Shown: positions 1-6,282 of the stretch, in pieces
How the letters are laid out: each line of letters begins with the position of its first letter
Position numbering within the stretch: position 1 is the stretch's first letter
Source: Synergistaceae bacterium
GTDB lineage: Bacteria; Synergistota; Synergistia; Synergistales; Synergistaceae
Length of the DNA stretch: 7,796 bases
Reading direction: 5' to 3'
Assembly: GCA_031264605.1 (NCBI GenBank)
Contig: JAISDQ010000120.1
Location: forward strand, 1 to 7,796
The notes under the pieces: model-generated
The model's database searches: none
The model's input: only the letters and a program-made list of their open reading frames with translations
Told to the model about the DNA's origin: nothing
Made by a program: the position numbers and the translations under genes

Positions 1-776
1 GCGGACGTGTTTTGGTAGTTGGGATACGGCGGATAAGTTACGTTATTCGGATAAGGGGATTCCTGCGCGTATGGAACCGCCGGCGTCTGAGGCGCGGGGT
101 AAGCCTGAGGGGCCGGAACAGCCTGAGGAACCGCGTACGCCTGCGGCGCGGGAGGCGCGTAATCGTAAGGCGGCATCGGAGCGGGAGCCGGCGGAACCGG
201 GCCCGGAACTGGCGCAGCGACAGGCGCGTAAGCGCCGGCCGTAGGAACGAGCGCCGGAACCCCAGTGATTACCGGAGCGGAAACCGCCGCGGCTACGTTA
301 GCGGGAACGCCGTAGACCTGGGGCGTCGAGACGAAACCTTCCGTGATGTGCTCCCTATAGGTGACCGGGGGATCGCAATAAACAGTGTCCTTTTCCGCGG
401 AGATGGACGCGGGAGTCACCAGATCACCGACGCGTACCTCCCCTCCGGCGACATAGGGAGTCATCTCGCATATGCTGAAATCCCCCGCCGTTTGCGCTAT
501 ACGTAGTACGGCGAGAGCCTTGGCCGCGCGGCTTTTTCCTGAATAGACTAGAAAAAGGCCGCCTTTCCTGGCTCCCCTGCTGATGCCGATATCCACCACC
601 AAAGAACTGCCGTTGATATGCAAGATTTGCCCGGAACGCTGCTCCGTGTTTATCTTGACCCACTCGGGCGACGGAACGTCGGGTCTGTAAATCTGGACCC
701 ACTCGACCGCGGCCTCGGCCCCACACACAAACACCAGCGTCAATAAAGCGAAAAACACCTTTCCTGCGAACTTCAT
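1..776 (-). CDS. Exported FlgT-C-like domain protein with Pro/Ala/Tyr-rich tail (3' end beyond window)
   Basis: No stop lies in this frame, so 258 full codons are visible and the C-terminus is missing. The ATG at 776 follows a GGGAGG ribosome binding site. Residues 1-22 look like a Sec signal peptide: Lys2 and Lys6, a hydrophobic core (VFFALLTLVFV), then an A-E-A site for signal peptidase I. Cys18 does not sit in a good lipobox. Residues about 48-122 (from SGQILHINGSSL to EVRVGDLVTP) follow the pattern G-x-I..V-D-I-G..G...G-x-F-x-V-Y..A-x-L-x-V..V-G-D, seen in the small beta-barrel C-terminal domain of flagellar assembly protein FlgT and in many uncharacterised exported proteins. After about residue 165 the chain becomes low-complexity, rich in Pro, Ala, Tyr and Gln (APQAYAVPQ, PPYPNYQ), probably an extended periplasmic or surface linker. 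The function is unknown. The reading frame and export are well supported; the domain assignment is from memory of the pattern. Confidence 0.8.
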   Translation of the reverse strand, partial: MKFAGKVFFALLTLVFVCGAEAAVEWVQIYRPDVPSPEWVKINTEQRSGQILHINGSSLVVDIGISRGARKGGLFLVYSGKSRAAKALAVLRIAQTAGDFSICEMTPYVAGGEVRVGDLVTPASISAEKDTVYCDPPVTYREHITEGFVSTPQVYGVPANVAAAVSAPVITGVPALVPTAGAYAPVAAPVPGPVPPAPAPMPPYDYAPPAPQAYAVPQAVPAPQAYPAPQTPAVPYAQESPYPNNVTYPPYPNYQNTS

Positions 777-809
777 CTTCAAACCTCCCGTTTAGTTTTT
801 GTTTTCTTT

Positions 810-826
810 GGCGCGGGCCTCGCGCC
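810..826. repeat. 6-bp GC inverted repeat in the leader of the exported-protein gene
   Basis: GGCGCG and CGCGCC flank a five-base loop. Beside it at 827-834 is the palindrome GTTATAAC. On the minus-strand transcript the hairpin would form about 34 bases before the start codon and is followed by an A-rich run, not a U-run, so it is not an intrinsic terminator. A role in mRNA stability or leader structure is possible but unproven. Confidence 0.4.
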
Positions 827-900
827 GTTATAACCGATGTGTTATGAAAATATGAAATCATCAAAATATCAAAAAGCATATTGATTATATGATGCTCAAA

Positions 901-929
901 ATAATATAATCGACGCACTAACTTGTCAA
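901..929 (-). promoter_or_regulatory. Sigma70-type promoter for the exported-protein gene
   Basis: On the minus strand a perfect TTGACA (929-924) is followed after exactly 17 bases by TATTAT (906-901), five of six matches to consensus. The predicted start near 894 gives a leader of about 118 bases before the ATG at 776, long enough to carry leader-based control. Confidence 0.75.
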
Positions 930-1099
930 TATAGTTTATCAAAAATATGAAAATTAAAAAGTAAAAAAACAAAAATAAATTTTTCATGTAATAAAATTAG
1001 ATAGATTTATATGAAAATATTTTACATATATAAAAATATAATTGTATATAGCAAGATATTATTCAATAAATAATTTTTTAAAATTTATGAATAGCCATA

Positions 1100-1129
1100 T
1101 TGCGGTTTTCAATAAATCTATGATATAAT
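1100..1129 (+). promoter_or_regulatory. Extended -10 promoter for the ribbon-helix-helix gene
   Basis: TGATATAAT at 1121-1129 contains a perfect -10 box (1124-1129) preceded by the TGn extension. A weak -35, TTGCGG at 1100-1105, lies 18 bases upstream. The predicted start is near 1136, about 43 bases before the ATG at 1179. One copy of the TTCAATAAAT repeat (1108-1117) falls in the spacer. Confidence 0.65.
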
Positions 1130-1166
1130 TTTTAACAACAGTCATCATTGTTTATTTATGCGGATT

Positions 1167-1170
1167 GGAG
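1167..1170 (+). promoter_or_regulatory. Ribosome binding site that favours the ATG at 1179
   Basis: GGAG lies 8 bases before the ATG at 1179. The in-frame ATG at 1158 has only U-rich sequence before it (TTTATTT) and no Shine-Dalgarno motif, so the later start is preferred. Confidence 0.6.
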
Positions 1171-1178
1171 ATTGCATC

Positions 1179-1373
1179 ATGGGCAGGATTGCCAAGGAAA
1201 AACCGCACAACGAGGGCAAAATGGTGGGTATAACGGTCAGGATCCCCGACGGCGTCAACCGGAGATTCTCGGCTCTGCTCGCCCTCAACGGTGAAACGGC
1301 AAGCAGCCTGTTCAGAAATTGCATCGACGATTATATAGAGAAATACAAAAGCATGATCAACGTGCGCGACTGA
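1179..1373 (+). CDS. Small ribbon-helix-helix DNA-binding protein
   Basis: A 64-residue protein from the preferred ATG at 1179; an ATG seven codons upstream (1158) would give 71 residues but has no ribosome binding site. The layout fits the MetJ/Arc ribbon-helix-helix fold: a basic N-terminal tail (residues 1-14), a beta strand with alternating residues (GITVRIP, 17-23), a first helix (24-36), an N-G turn (37-38), and a second helix (about 40-57) with hydrophobic spacing L44, F45, I49, Y52, I53. Such proteins dimerise and use the strand to contact DNA bases. Many are autorepressors, antitoxins or plasmid partition/copy-number regulators. No toxin gene follows: the next gene converges from the other strand. 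Its target is unknown; autoregulation at the AT-rich upstream region is an inference. Remote homology could not be tested here. Confidence 0.72.
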   Translation: MGRIAKEKPHNEGKMVGITVRIPDGVNRRFSALLALNGETASSLFRNCIDDYIEKYKSMINVRD

Positions 1374-1437
1374 GCCAAACCGGCAGGCGCGCGGCGGAAG
1401 GCGCGGCAGCGTTTATCGCGCTGGAATCCTCAAGGGC

Positions 1438-2199
1438 TCAAAAAAGGCTCAAAAAGAGAAATATCGTCCCCAGCAGCGTAACCGCGGCGTTTATCGCGGC
1501 CGCGCGGCGCTTCCACCTTGGCGCTAGGTATTCCGAGAAAGGTTTCATGATGAAATGGTGAATCACGAACGCGAACGCCATATACGCGGCGGTATCCGCC
1601 ATAATCGCTCTTCCGGGGTTCGCGGGCGCTAAAAAAACGCGAACCGGAGGGAGAAACGCAATCGAAACGAACGCCGAATATGAGAACGACAGCAGAGCCG
1701 GCGCGCTTTCAGGAAGGTTGTAATACACGGAGGCGAAAGAAATTACGCAGGAGACGAAAAACAAAATCCTCGCCGCCGCCATACATTTACTCACAAGGCC
1801 CTCTATAGCGCACACGGCGGCCAGTCCCTCTATCCCAGGGATATCGCCGGGCGCGCCGGCAAACAGCATGAACGCGTATACCGACCCGACGGCGGCGGCC
1901 GTATTCAGCGCCGCGAACAATCTTCTCTCTCGGAAATTGCCGCATTCATCCGGCGGCAGGAGAAATAAAGACGCCGCCGCGGAGGGAAACCACAGCCACG
2001 AACCCATCCCAAAATAGACCGACACCGGCGCGCCGCTCCATGGAACGGCGGTTAGGGACGCGAACGCGCACAGCCAGGCAAGGATTCCCCGTCTGTTCCA
2101 ACGCGTACCTTCACGAACGTGCCGCAACTGAGGGCGTCTGAAAGTTCCGGAGAGGGTCACGAAAAGGGCGGCATACGCGACGAGTGTTACAAACGGCAA
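1438..2199 (-). CDS. Unrecognised multi-pass membrane protein
   Basis: A 253-residue, very hydrophobic protein. I count about eight transmembrane helices near residues 3-18, 38-55, 60-81, 94-115, 142-160, 168-190, 199-218 and 233-252. Basic loops after helix 1 (RRPQLRHVRE) and before helix 8 (RWKRR) suggest both termini face outward. Possible functional residues in the membrane include the pair HH at 214-215 and Glu124/Glu133 in a loop. I do not recognise the family. The first usable start is TTG at 2199, which lies inside the dehydratase gene (13-base overlap) with no clear Shine-Dalgarno, so translation is probably coupled to termination of the upstream gene. A GTG at 2160 is an alternative but would remove most of helix 1. 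Pairing with an amino-acid dehydratase hints at amino-acid transport or sensing, but nothing in the sequence proves this. Confidence 0.68.
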   Translation of the reverse strand: MPFVTLVAYAALFVTLSGTFRRPQLRHVREGTRWNRRGILAWLCAFASLTAVPWSGAPVSVYFGMGSWLWFPSAAASLFLLPPDECGNFRERRLFAALNTAAAVGSVYAFMLFAGAPGDIPGIEGLAAVCAIEGLVSKCMAAARILFFVSCVISFASVYYNLPESAPALLSFSYSAFVSIAFLPPVRVFLAPANPGRAIMADTAAYMAFAFVIHHFIMKPFSEYLAPRWKRRAAAINAAVTLLGTIFLFLSLF

Positions 2200-3164
2200 G
2201 GCTGATTCAGGCTTTCGCGCAGTTGTTCCATGGATACGTTGCCTCCGCTTACGACGGCGACCACGCGGCGGCCTCTGTATTTTTCGGGCAGAACGCCGCT
2301 AAGGACGGCCGCCACGGAAACCGCGCCCGTCGGTTCGGCCAAAAGTTTGCACCGCTCCAATATCAGATATTGCGCGCGGAATATGTCTTCGTCCGTCACG
2401 GTCAGCATATCTTCGACGTATCTTTGAACTATCGGAAATGTGATTTCTCCGGGGATCGTGGTTCTGATTCCGTCGGCGACCGTATTTATCGTATTCAGCG
2501 CCGTGCGTTTCCCGACGCGCAGGGAAACGCCGGTGCTGTTGCTGCCTTCCGGTTCCACTCCCAATACCGCCACAGACGGATTCAATTCTTTGACGGCGAC
2601 GGCTATGCCCGCGATGAGACCGCAGCCACCGGTCGGCACTAGAACCGCGGCAACGCCGTCGAGGTCGTCCATTATTTCAAGCCCTATGGTACCCTGCCCG
2701 GCCATGACCAGAGGATCGTCGTAAGGCGGGACATAAACCGCCCCGCGTTCGGCGCACAGCTCCTTGGCGTAAGATATGCGGTCTTCGGAAGCTGAGCCGC
2801 GAAACAAAAGTTCCGCGCCGTATTCTTCAATGGAATCCGCTTTTACGCGGGAACCGCCTTCGGGCATGACCACTGTCGCCTTGTAACCGCACATGCGCGC
2901 GGCGTAAGCCACCGCCTGGCCGTGATTGCCGGAGGAAGCCGTTATTATGCCTTTGGCGCCCTCTTCTCTGGGTATCGCCAGTATTTTGTTCGCCGCGCCC
3001 CTTATCTTGAACGAGCCCGTCTTTTGCAGATTTTCGGCTTTCAAAAACAACTCCACTCCGGCCGCTCGCCCCAGCGATTCCGAATGAAACAGCGGCGTGT
3101 GGTGAATCACGTCAGAAATTCTGTATTTCGCCTCGAAAATTTCTTTGGTAGAAATAATGGACAC
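2187..3164 (-). CDS. PLP-dependent threonine/serine dehydratase (TdcB / serine racemase type)
   Basis: A 325-residue fold-type II PLP enzyme, expected to deaminate L-threonine to 2-oxobutanoate and/or L-serine to pyruvate in the cytoplasm. KTGSFKIRGA at 48-57 holds the Schiff-base lysine, K53. SSGNHGQ at 77-83 is the substrate/carboxylate loop. PTGGCGLIAG at 177-186 is the phosphate-binding glycine loop, with Cys181 where Gly is usual (GGGGL). VADGIRTT, AEPTGAVS and VSGGNVS in the C-terminal half are family motifs. The length matches TdcB (about 329) and serine racemase; the C-terminal ACT domain of biosynthetic IlvA is absent, so isoleucine feedback is not expected. Serine racemase or hydroxy-amino-acid ammonia-lyase activity cannot be excluded. 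The start is GTG with AGGAG 9 bases upstream. It follows sbcC by 62 bases with its own promoter and overlaps the downstream membrane-protein gene by 13 bases. Confidence 0.9.
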   Translation of the reverse strand: MSIISTKEIFEAKYRISDVIHHTPLFHSESLGRAAGVELFLKAENLQKTGSFKIRGAANKILAIPREEGAKGIITASSGNHGQAVAYAARMCGYKATVVMPEGGSRVKADSIEEYGAELLFRGSASEDRISYAKELCAERGAVYVPPYDDPLVMAGQGTIGLEIMDDLDGVAAVLVPTGGCGLIAGIAVAVKELNPSVAVLGVEPEGSNSTGVSLRVGKRTALNTINTVADGIRTTIPGEITFPIVQRYVEDMLTVTDEDIFRAQYLILERCKLLAEPTGAVSVAAVLSGVLPEKYRGRRVVAVVSGGNVSMEQLRESLNQPCRL

Positions 3165-3173
3165 GCGTCATAG

Positions 3174-3178
3174 CTCCT
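3174..3178 (-). promoter_or_regulatory. Ribosome binding site fixing the GTG start of the dehydratase
   Basis: AGGAG (within GGGAGAGGAG) lies 9 bases before the GTG at 3164. An out-of-frame ATG at 3171 is only 2 bases from the motif, too close for normal initiation, and opens a frame of only 19 codons. Confidence 0.65.
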
Positions 3179-3207
3179 CTCCCTATGAAAACCCGGCATT
3201 CGCGATC

Positions 3208-3216
3208 ATTATAGCA
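3208..3216 (-). promoter_or_regulatory. Extended -10 promoter before the dehydratase gene
   Basis: On the minus strand TGCTATAAT (3216-3208) gives a perfect TATAAT with the TGn extension. No -35 box lies at 16-18 bases; TTGAGA at 3232-3227 is only 13 bases away. The predicted start is near 3201, with a leader of about 37 bases, so the dehydratase could be transcribed independently of sbcDC. Confidence 0.55.
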
Positions 3217-3228
3217 CTTGTATCCGTC

Positions 3229-6200
3229 TCAACCCGCGAGACTGATCCTGCTTCCGTTCGTCGTTTTGTCGACGCGGACTTGTCTGTCGATGCGGTCCCG
3301 AAGTTCAGCAACGTGCGAGATAATTCCGATCGTGCGTTTCCCTCCAGCCATATCGGAAAGAGTCCTCACGGCAAGTTCCAATACGTCCGAATCGAGCGAA
3401 CCGAACCCTTCGTCGATAAACATCGCGTCGAGGCGTATGCCGCCCGTGTTTTGCTGGACTACGTCGGACAGTCCGAGAGCGAGCGAAAGCGACGCCATGA
3501 ACGACTCGCCCCCCGATAAACTGTTCGCGCCGCGTTTTTTACCCGTGTAACTGTCCGATACCTCCAGTTCCAAACCGGTTTTCGCGCGGCCGCCGGTAAT
3601 TTCCTCTTTTCTTCGCAAAACGTAACGGTTCTCGCTCATCACTTTCAGCCTCTGGTTGGCCGCGTGCAGGACACGTTCGAAATAAGCCGTCTGAGCGTAG
3701 GTCTCGAAATTCAAATGCCCGTTTGCCACGTCGTCGAGACCCTTTACCGCCTCCAATTCCCGTTCGGCGCCGGCAAGTTTCCCCGCCGACTCGCGAAGCT
3801 CGTTCAGTACCCGCGACGTGTTTTCGAACCCCAGCTTCAACGCGTCGCGCCGCGAGTTGAGTTCAGCGAGCGCGTCCTTTATCGCGTCCGATTCGGATAT
3901 CATTTTTTCGAGGTCGGGGCGTTCTTTGCCCGAAGTCTCGGTTTCCAGCCGTTCGATGTCGCGGGCAAGCTGTTTGTCCGAATCGGCGTAATCGGCTATC
4001 GTTTTCGCCATCACCGCCAGTTCTTCGTCGGTCAAAAGCGCGGCGGCGTAATCAGCCTCGCCGGCGAATCCGTTGCCGGACAGGGCAAGTTGATACGATT
4101 GCCTTATCCCGCCGAGCGATTTCTCTTGCTCCCGCGCCCTGTTTTCGCGCTCCAATACCAGCGCGGCCGCTTTGTGCAGCGCGGCTTCACTCTCGGTTTG
4201 CCCCCGTTTGGCGTCGGCCCATTTTTGGGCGAGTTCGAGGAGCGTTTTTTCGCCTTCGTTTTTTCGAACGGTCAAATCGTCCGCCGCCGCGAGCGTTTCC
4301 GCAATAGCGGACTCGAGGCGCTCCGCCGACGAATTCCAATCCGTCTCCGCGATGAACTCCGATAGGTCTTTCAGGAACCGCTCCGTGAGGGTATCGGTTT
4401 CAGATCGCAAAGCGACGCGTTGCGGCGCGAGTTTATCGCGTTTTTTCGCGCAGGATTCCATAGTTTCGGTGAGCCGCGCCAGGGTTTCGGCGCAAGAACG
4501 AATCTTATCCGAAAAGACCGCCGAGGCGGACCGTGCCCGCTCCGCCTCGGCGTCGAGCGATTTTGAAGCCGTTTCCCCGTTCAAATCCGGTACGTATTTG
4601 GATAAATCATTGAAAAAACGCTCTTCCAGCGCTCCGATTTCCGAAAATAATTTATCGCATTCGGAAGTTTTCCCTTCGCGTTTTTCATGCGCTTTCTCGG
4701 ATATTTCCCGCGAACGTTTCAGTTTGGCTTCCCCAATATCTTTGTCCGCCGCCGCCGCCGGAGCGGGATGTTCCGCCGAACCGCAAACGGGGCAGGGAAG
4801 GCCTTCTTTCAAGGTCTCCGCCAGAATGCCGGCCTGGTTGCGGAGAAACTGTTCCTCGATGAGTTTATATTTCCCGTCGGCGGCGAGATATTCGGCGTTG
4901 AGCCGTTCGAACTCTGACTGCGCGGATTCGAGCGACCTCCGCTTCGCGGCGATCGCGTCGCGGTTTGTTTGCAGCGCGCCGAGTTCAGCGAGTTTCCTGG
5001 TATTCTCCTCCGATTCCCGCTTCAGCCGTTCGAGTTCCGTCCGCGCGCCGTCCGGCGGCGGCAATTCCGCGATTGTTTTTTCGACCGCGGCCAGCTCGGC
5101 GGCCAAACCGCTCAATGCGCGCAGTTTATTCGCTATTTCGCCGCGGTTCGATTTCAGCGCCGTAAGTTTTGAATATTTGCCGGATTGCCGCTCGCAGTCG
5201 AGTTTGAGATCATTCAAGGCTTCTCGCGAGGCCTCGAGCGGAGGAAGCTTGGCGAGCGTTTCCGCCGCTCTTTCCAAATTTTCTTTCGCGGCGTCCGCGG
5301 CGGCTCTCCCCTCCTCCAGCCCGGAACACGCGTCGGAATACGACTTTTCGGCCTGGTCGGCTTTCTCGGCGATGGGCATTACCCGCCGCAAAGCGGTTTC
5401 TCCGCGGATGTGTTCTTTTTTTATCCCGGCGATGTATCCGGCCTTCGAGGCGTGTTCCGAGAGAGCCTCGCGCCTCGCCTCTAGTTCGTTCAGTTTTTTG
5501 CTCAGATCTTCCGCGACCGCGATCGTCCCCGCAAGCTCAGTCCTCGATCTGTCGCGGCACGCTATCCGCTCGTCGAGATTTTGGATCGCGGCGGAATCGG
5601 ACGCCAACCGCCGTTCCCATTCGGCGAACCGTTCATCACGTTTGTACGGATCGACGCCGTTGCGCTCGAAATCGCCGCGAACGCGCGCCGCGTCGTCTTC
5701 CGCCGCTTTCCTTCTCTCCTTCAGAAGCTCCTGAAATAAGGCCAAATGGCCGGTGCCGAATATTCGCCGCAATATCTCTACGCGTTCTTTTGTGCCGCTC
5801 TGCAGAAACCGCAGAAAATCGTTCTGGGCTATCATCACTATTTGGGAGAACTGGTCGCGGTCGAGGCCGATTATTTCCAATATCTTTGCCTCGGTCTCCC
5901 GGCTTCCCCCGACGGCCGAACCGTCGGGCAAAATCAAATCGACGCCCTCATGGAACGTCGTCTCGCCCGTTTTTCTCTTTGTGTGAGGCGTCATCGTTCG
6001 CGTGACGGTGTATTTTTTGCCGCCGATCTCGAAATCGAGCGTAACTTCCGTCCTGGCTTTATTGTCAGCGAAATCGCTGCGGAGCATGAGGTTCTTGTTC
6101 CGCGCGCCGCCGCTTGCCTTGCCGTACAGCGCGTAAGAGACCGCGTCGAAAATCGTGGTCTTGCCCGAGCCGGTTTCGCCGGTAATGAGGTATACTCCGC

Positions 6201-6282
6201 TGTCGCCGAATTTCGTAAAATCCAGCGTTTCCTCGCCGGCATAAGAACCGAACGCGCTCATGCTCAGCCTTAGAGGTTTCAT
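3229..6282 (-). CDS. sbcC: Exonuclease SbcCD, ATPase subunit SbcC (Rad50-like)
   Basis: A 1017-residue SMC/Rad50-type ATPase, partner of the SbcD nuclease; the complex resects and cleaves DNA hairpins and blocked double-strand ends at the expense of ATP. Walker A is GETGSGKT at 35-42. Residues about 190-490 and 505-880 are long Glu/Lys/Ala/Leu-rich coiled-coil arms either side of the zinc hook CPVC (C497, C500), which lies at the protein's midpoint as expected. The ABC signature LSGGES is at 922-927, Walker B with catalytic Glu is FIDEG at 955-959 (E958), the D-loop SLD is at 962-964, and the switch His is H990 in ISHV. The length is normal for the family and no frameshift is seen. The ATG overlaps the sbcD stop as ATGA and is preceded by GGAGG 7 bases upstream. 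Both arms contain ungapped internal repeats (residues 346-467 and about 548-707). Confidence 0.97.
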   Translation of the reverse strand: MKPLRLSMSAFGSYAGEETLDFTKFGDSGVYLITGETGSGKTTIFDAVSYALYGKASGGARNKNLMLRSDFADNKARTEVTLDFEIGGKKYTVTRTMTPHTKRKTGETTFHEGVDLILPDGSAVGGSRETEAKILEIIGLDRDQFSQIVMIAQNDFLRFLQSGTKERVEILRRIFGTGHLALFQELLKERRKAAEDDAARVRGDFERNGVDPYKRDERFAEWERRLASDSAAIQNLDERIACRDRSRTELAGTIAVAEDLSKKLNELEARREALSEHASKAGYIAGIKKEHIRGETALRRVMPIAEKADQAEKSYSDACSGLEEGRAAADAAKENLERAAETLAKLPPLEASREALNDLKLDCERQSGKYSKLTALKSNRGEIANKLRALSGLAAELAAVEKTIAELPPPDGARTELERLKRESEENTRKLAELGALQTNRDAIAAKRRSLESAQSEFERLNAEYLAADGKYKLIEEQFLRNQAGILAETLKEGLPCPVCGSAEHPAPAAAADKDIGEAKLKRSREISEKAHEKREGKTSECDKLFSEIGALEERFFNDLSKYVPDLNGETASKSLDAEAERARSASAVFSDKIRSCAETLARLTETMESCAKKRDKLAPQRVALRSETDTLTERFLKDLSEFIAETDWNSSAERLESAIAETLAAADDLTVRKNEGEKTLLELAQKWADAKRGQTESEAALHKAAALVLERENRAREQEKSLGGIRQSYQLALSGNGFAGEADYAAALLTDEELAVMAKTIADYADSDKQLARDIERLETETSGKERPDLEKMISESDAIKDALAELNSRRDALKLGFENTSRVLNELRESAGKLAGAERELEAVKGLDDVANGHLNFETYAQTAYFERVLHAANQRLKVMSENRYVLRRKEEITGGRAKTGLELEVSDSYTGKKRGANSLSGGESFMASLSLALGLSDVVQQNTGGIRLDAMFIDEGFGSLDSDVLELAVRTLSDMAGGKRTIGIISHVAELRDRIDRQVRVDKTTNGSRISLAG
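4162..4641 (-). repeat. Intragenic 80-residue repeat in the SbcC arm after the hook
   Basis: Two segments beginning near residues 548 and 628 match without gaps at the start: LEERFFNDLS (552-561) and LTERFLKDLS (632-641) share L-x-E-R-F-x-x-D-L-S. The flanking Glu four residues before and a Leu 24 residues after are also shared. Similarity fades towards the end of each unit, so the outer limits are approximate. Confidence 0.5.
4882..5247 (-). repeat. Intragenic 61-residue tandem repeat in the SbcC arm
   Basis: Protein-level repeat in the arm before the zinc hook: residues 346-406 (from LPPLEASRE) and 407-467 (from LPPPDGART) align with no gaps. About 20 of the first 60 positions are identical, including LPP, R, L..LK...E, the L..AL..NR..IA core and K.R.L. 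The unit suggests an ancient in-frame duplication, or a repeating coiled-coil module. Confidence 0.6.

Larger units (their letters stand above)
777..1178. other. AT-rich divergent intergenic region
   Basis: This 402-base stretch separates the exported-protein gene (minus) from the ribbon-helix-helix gene (plus). From about 838 to 1157 it is overwhelmingly A and T, in sharp contrast to the GC-rich genes on both sides. It holds one promoter in each direction, a small GC-rich hairpin at 810-826, three TATGAAAAT direct repeats (843-851, 946-954, 1010-1018) and two TTCAATAAAT repeats (1062-1071, 1108-1117). I see no credible gene in it: the open frames that cross it have no ribosome binding site and give low-complexity Lys/Ile/Phe-rich peptides. 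The A-tracts suggest curved DNA, but that was not computed. Confidence 0.7.

Noticed and set aside
12..506. Plus-strand Arg-rich open frame of 164 codons
   Set aside because: It is the antisense of the Pro/Ala-rich tail; the Arg/Gly composition is typical of a GC-rich shadow frame and there is no ribosome binding site.
720..776. Lipoprotein signal (Cys18) in the exported protein
   Set aside because: Residues before the Cys are V-F-V, lacking the small residue normally at -1; a signal peptidase I site AEA at 20-22 fits better.
424..987. Minus-strand open frame of 187 codons from the AT-rich region into the exported-protein gene
   Set aside because: It lacks a ribosome binding site, starts in A/T repeats and overlaps the correct frame, which has a signal peptide, a good ribosome binding site and a domain pattern.
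1407..1423. Hairpin CAGCG...CGCTG between the convergent genes as a terminator
   Set aside because: The stem is only 5 bp and no T-run follows on either strand.
1319..1561. Plus-strand 80-codon frame that could be a toxin partner for the ribbon-helix-helix protein
   Set aside because: It begins inside that gene, has no ribosome binding site, overlaps the 3' end of the membrane-protein gene on the other strand, and shows no toxin-like pattern.
3113..3171. ATG at 3171 as the dehydratase start or a leader peptide
   Set aside because: It is out of frame with the enzyme, only 2 bases from the AGGAG motif, and opens just 19 codons without regulatory codon runs.
4172..5734. Plus-strand Ser/Arg/Ala-rich open frame of 520 codons antisense to sbcC
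   Set aside because: Its length comes from the codon use of a Glu/Ala/Leu-rich coiled coil on the other strand; composition is low-complexity and sbcC is complete with all motifs.
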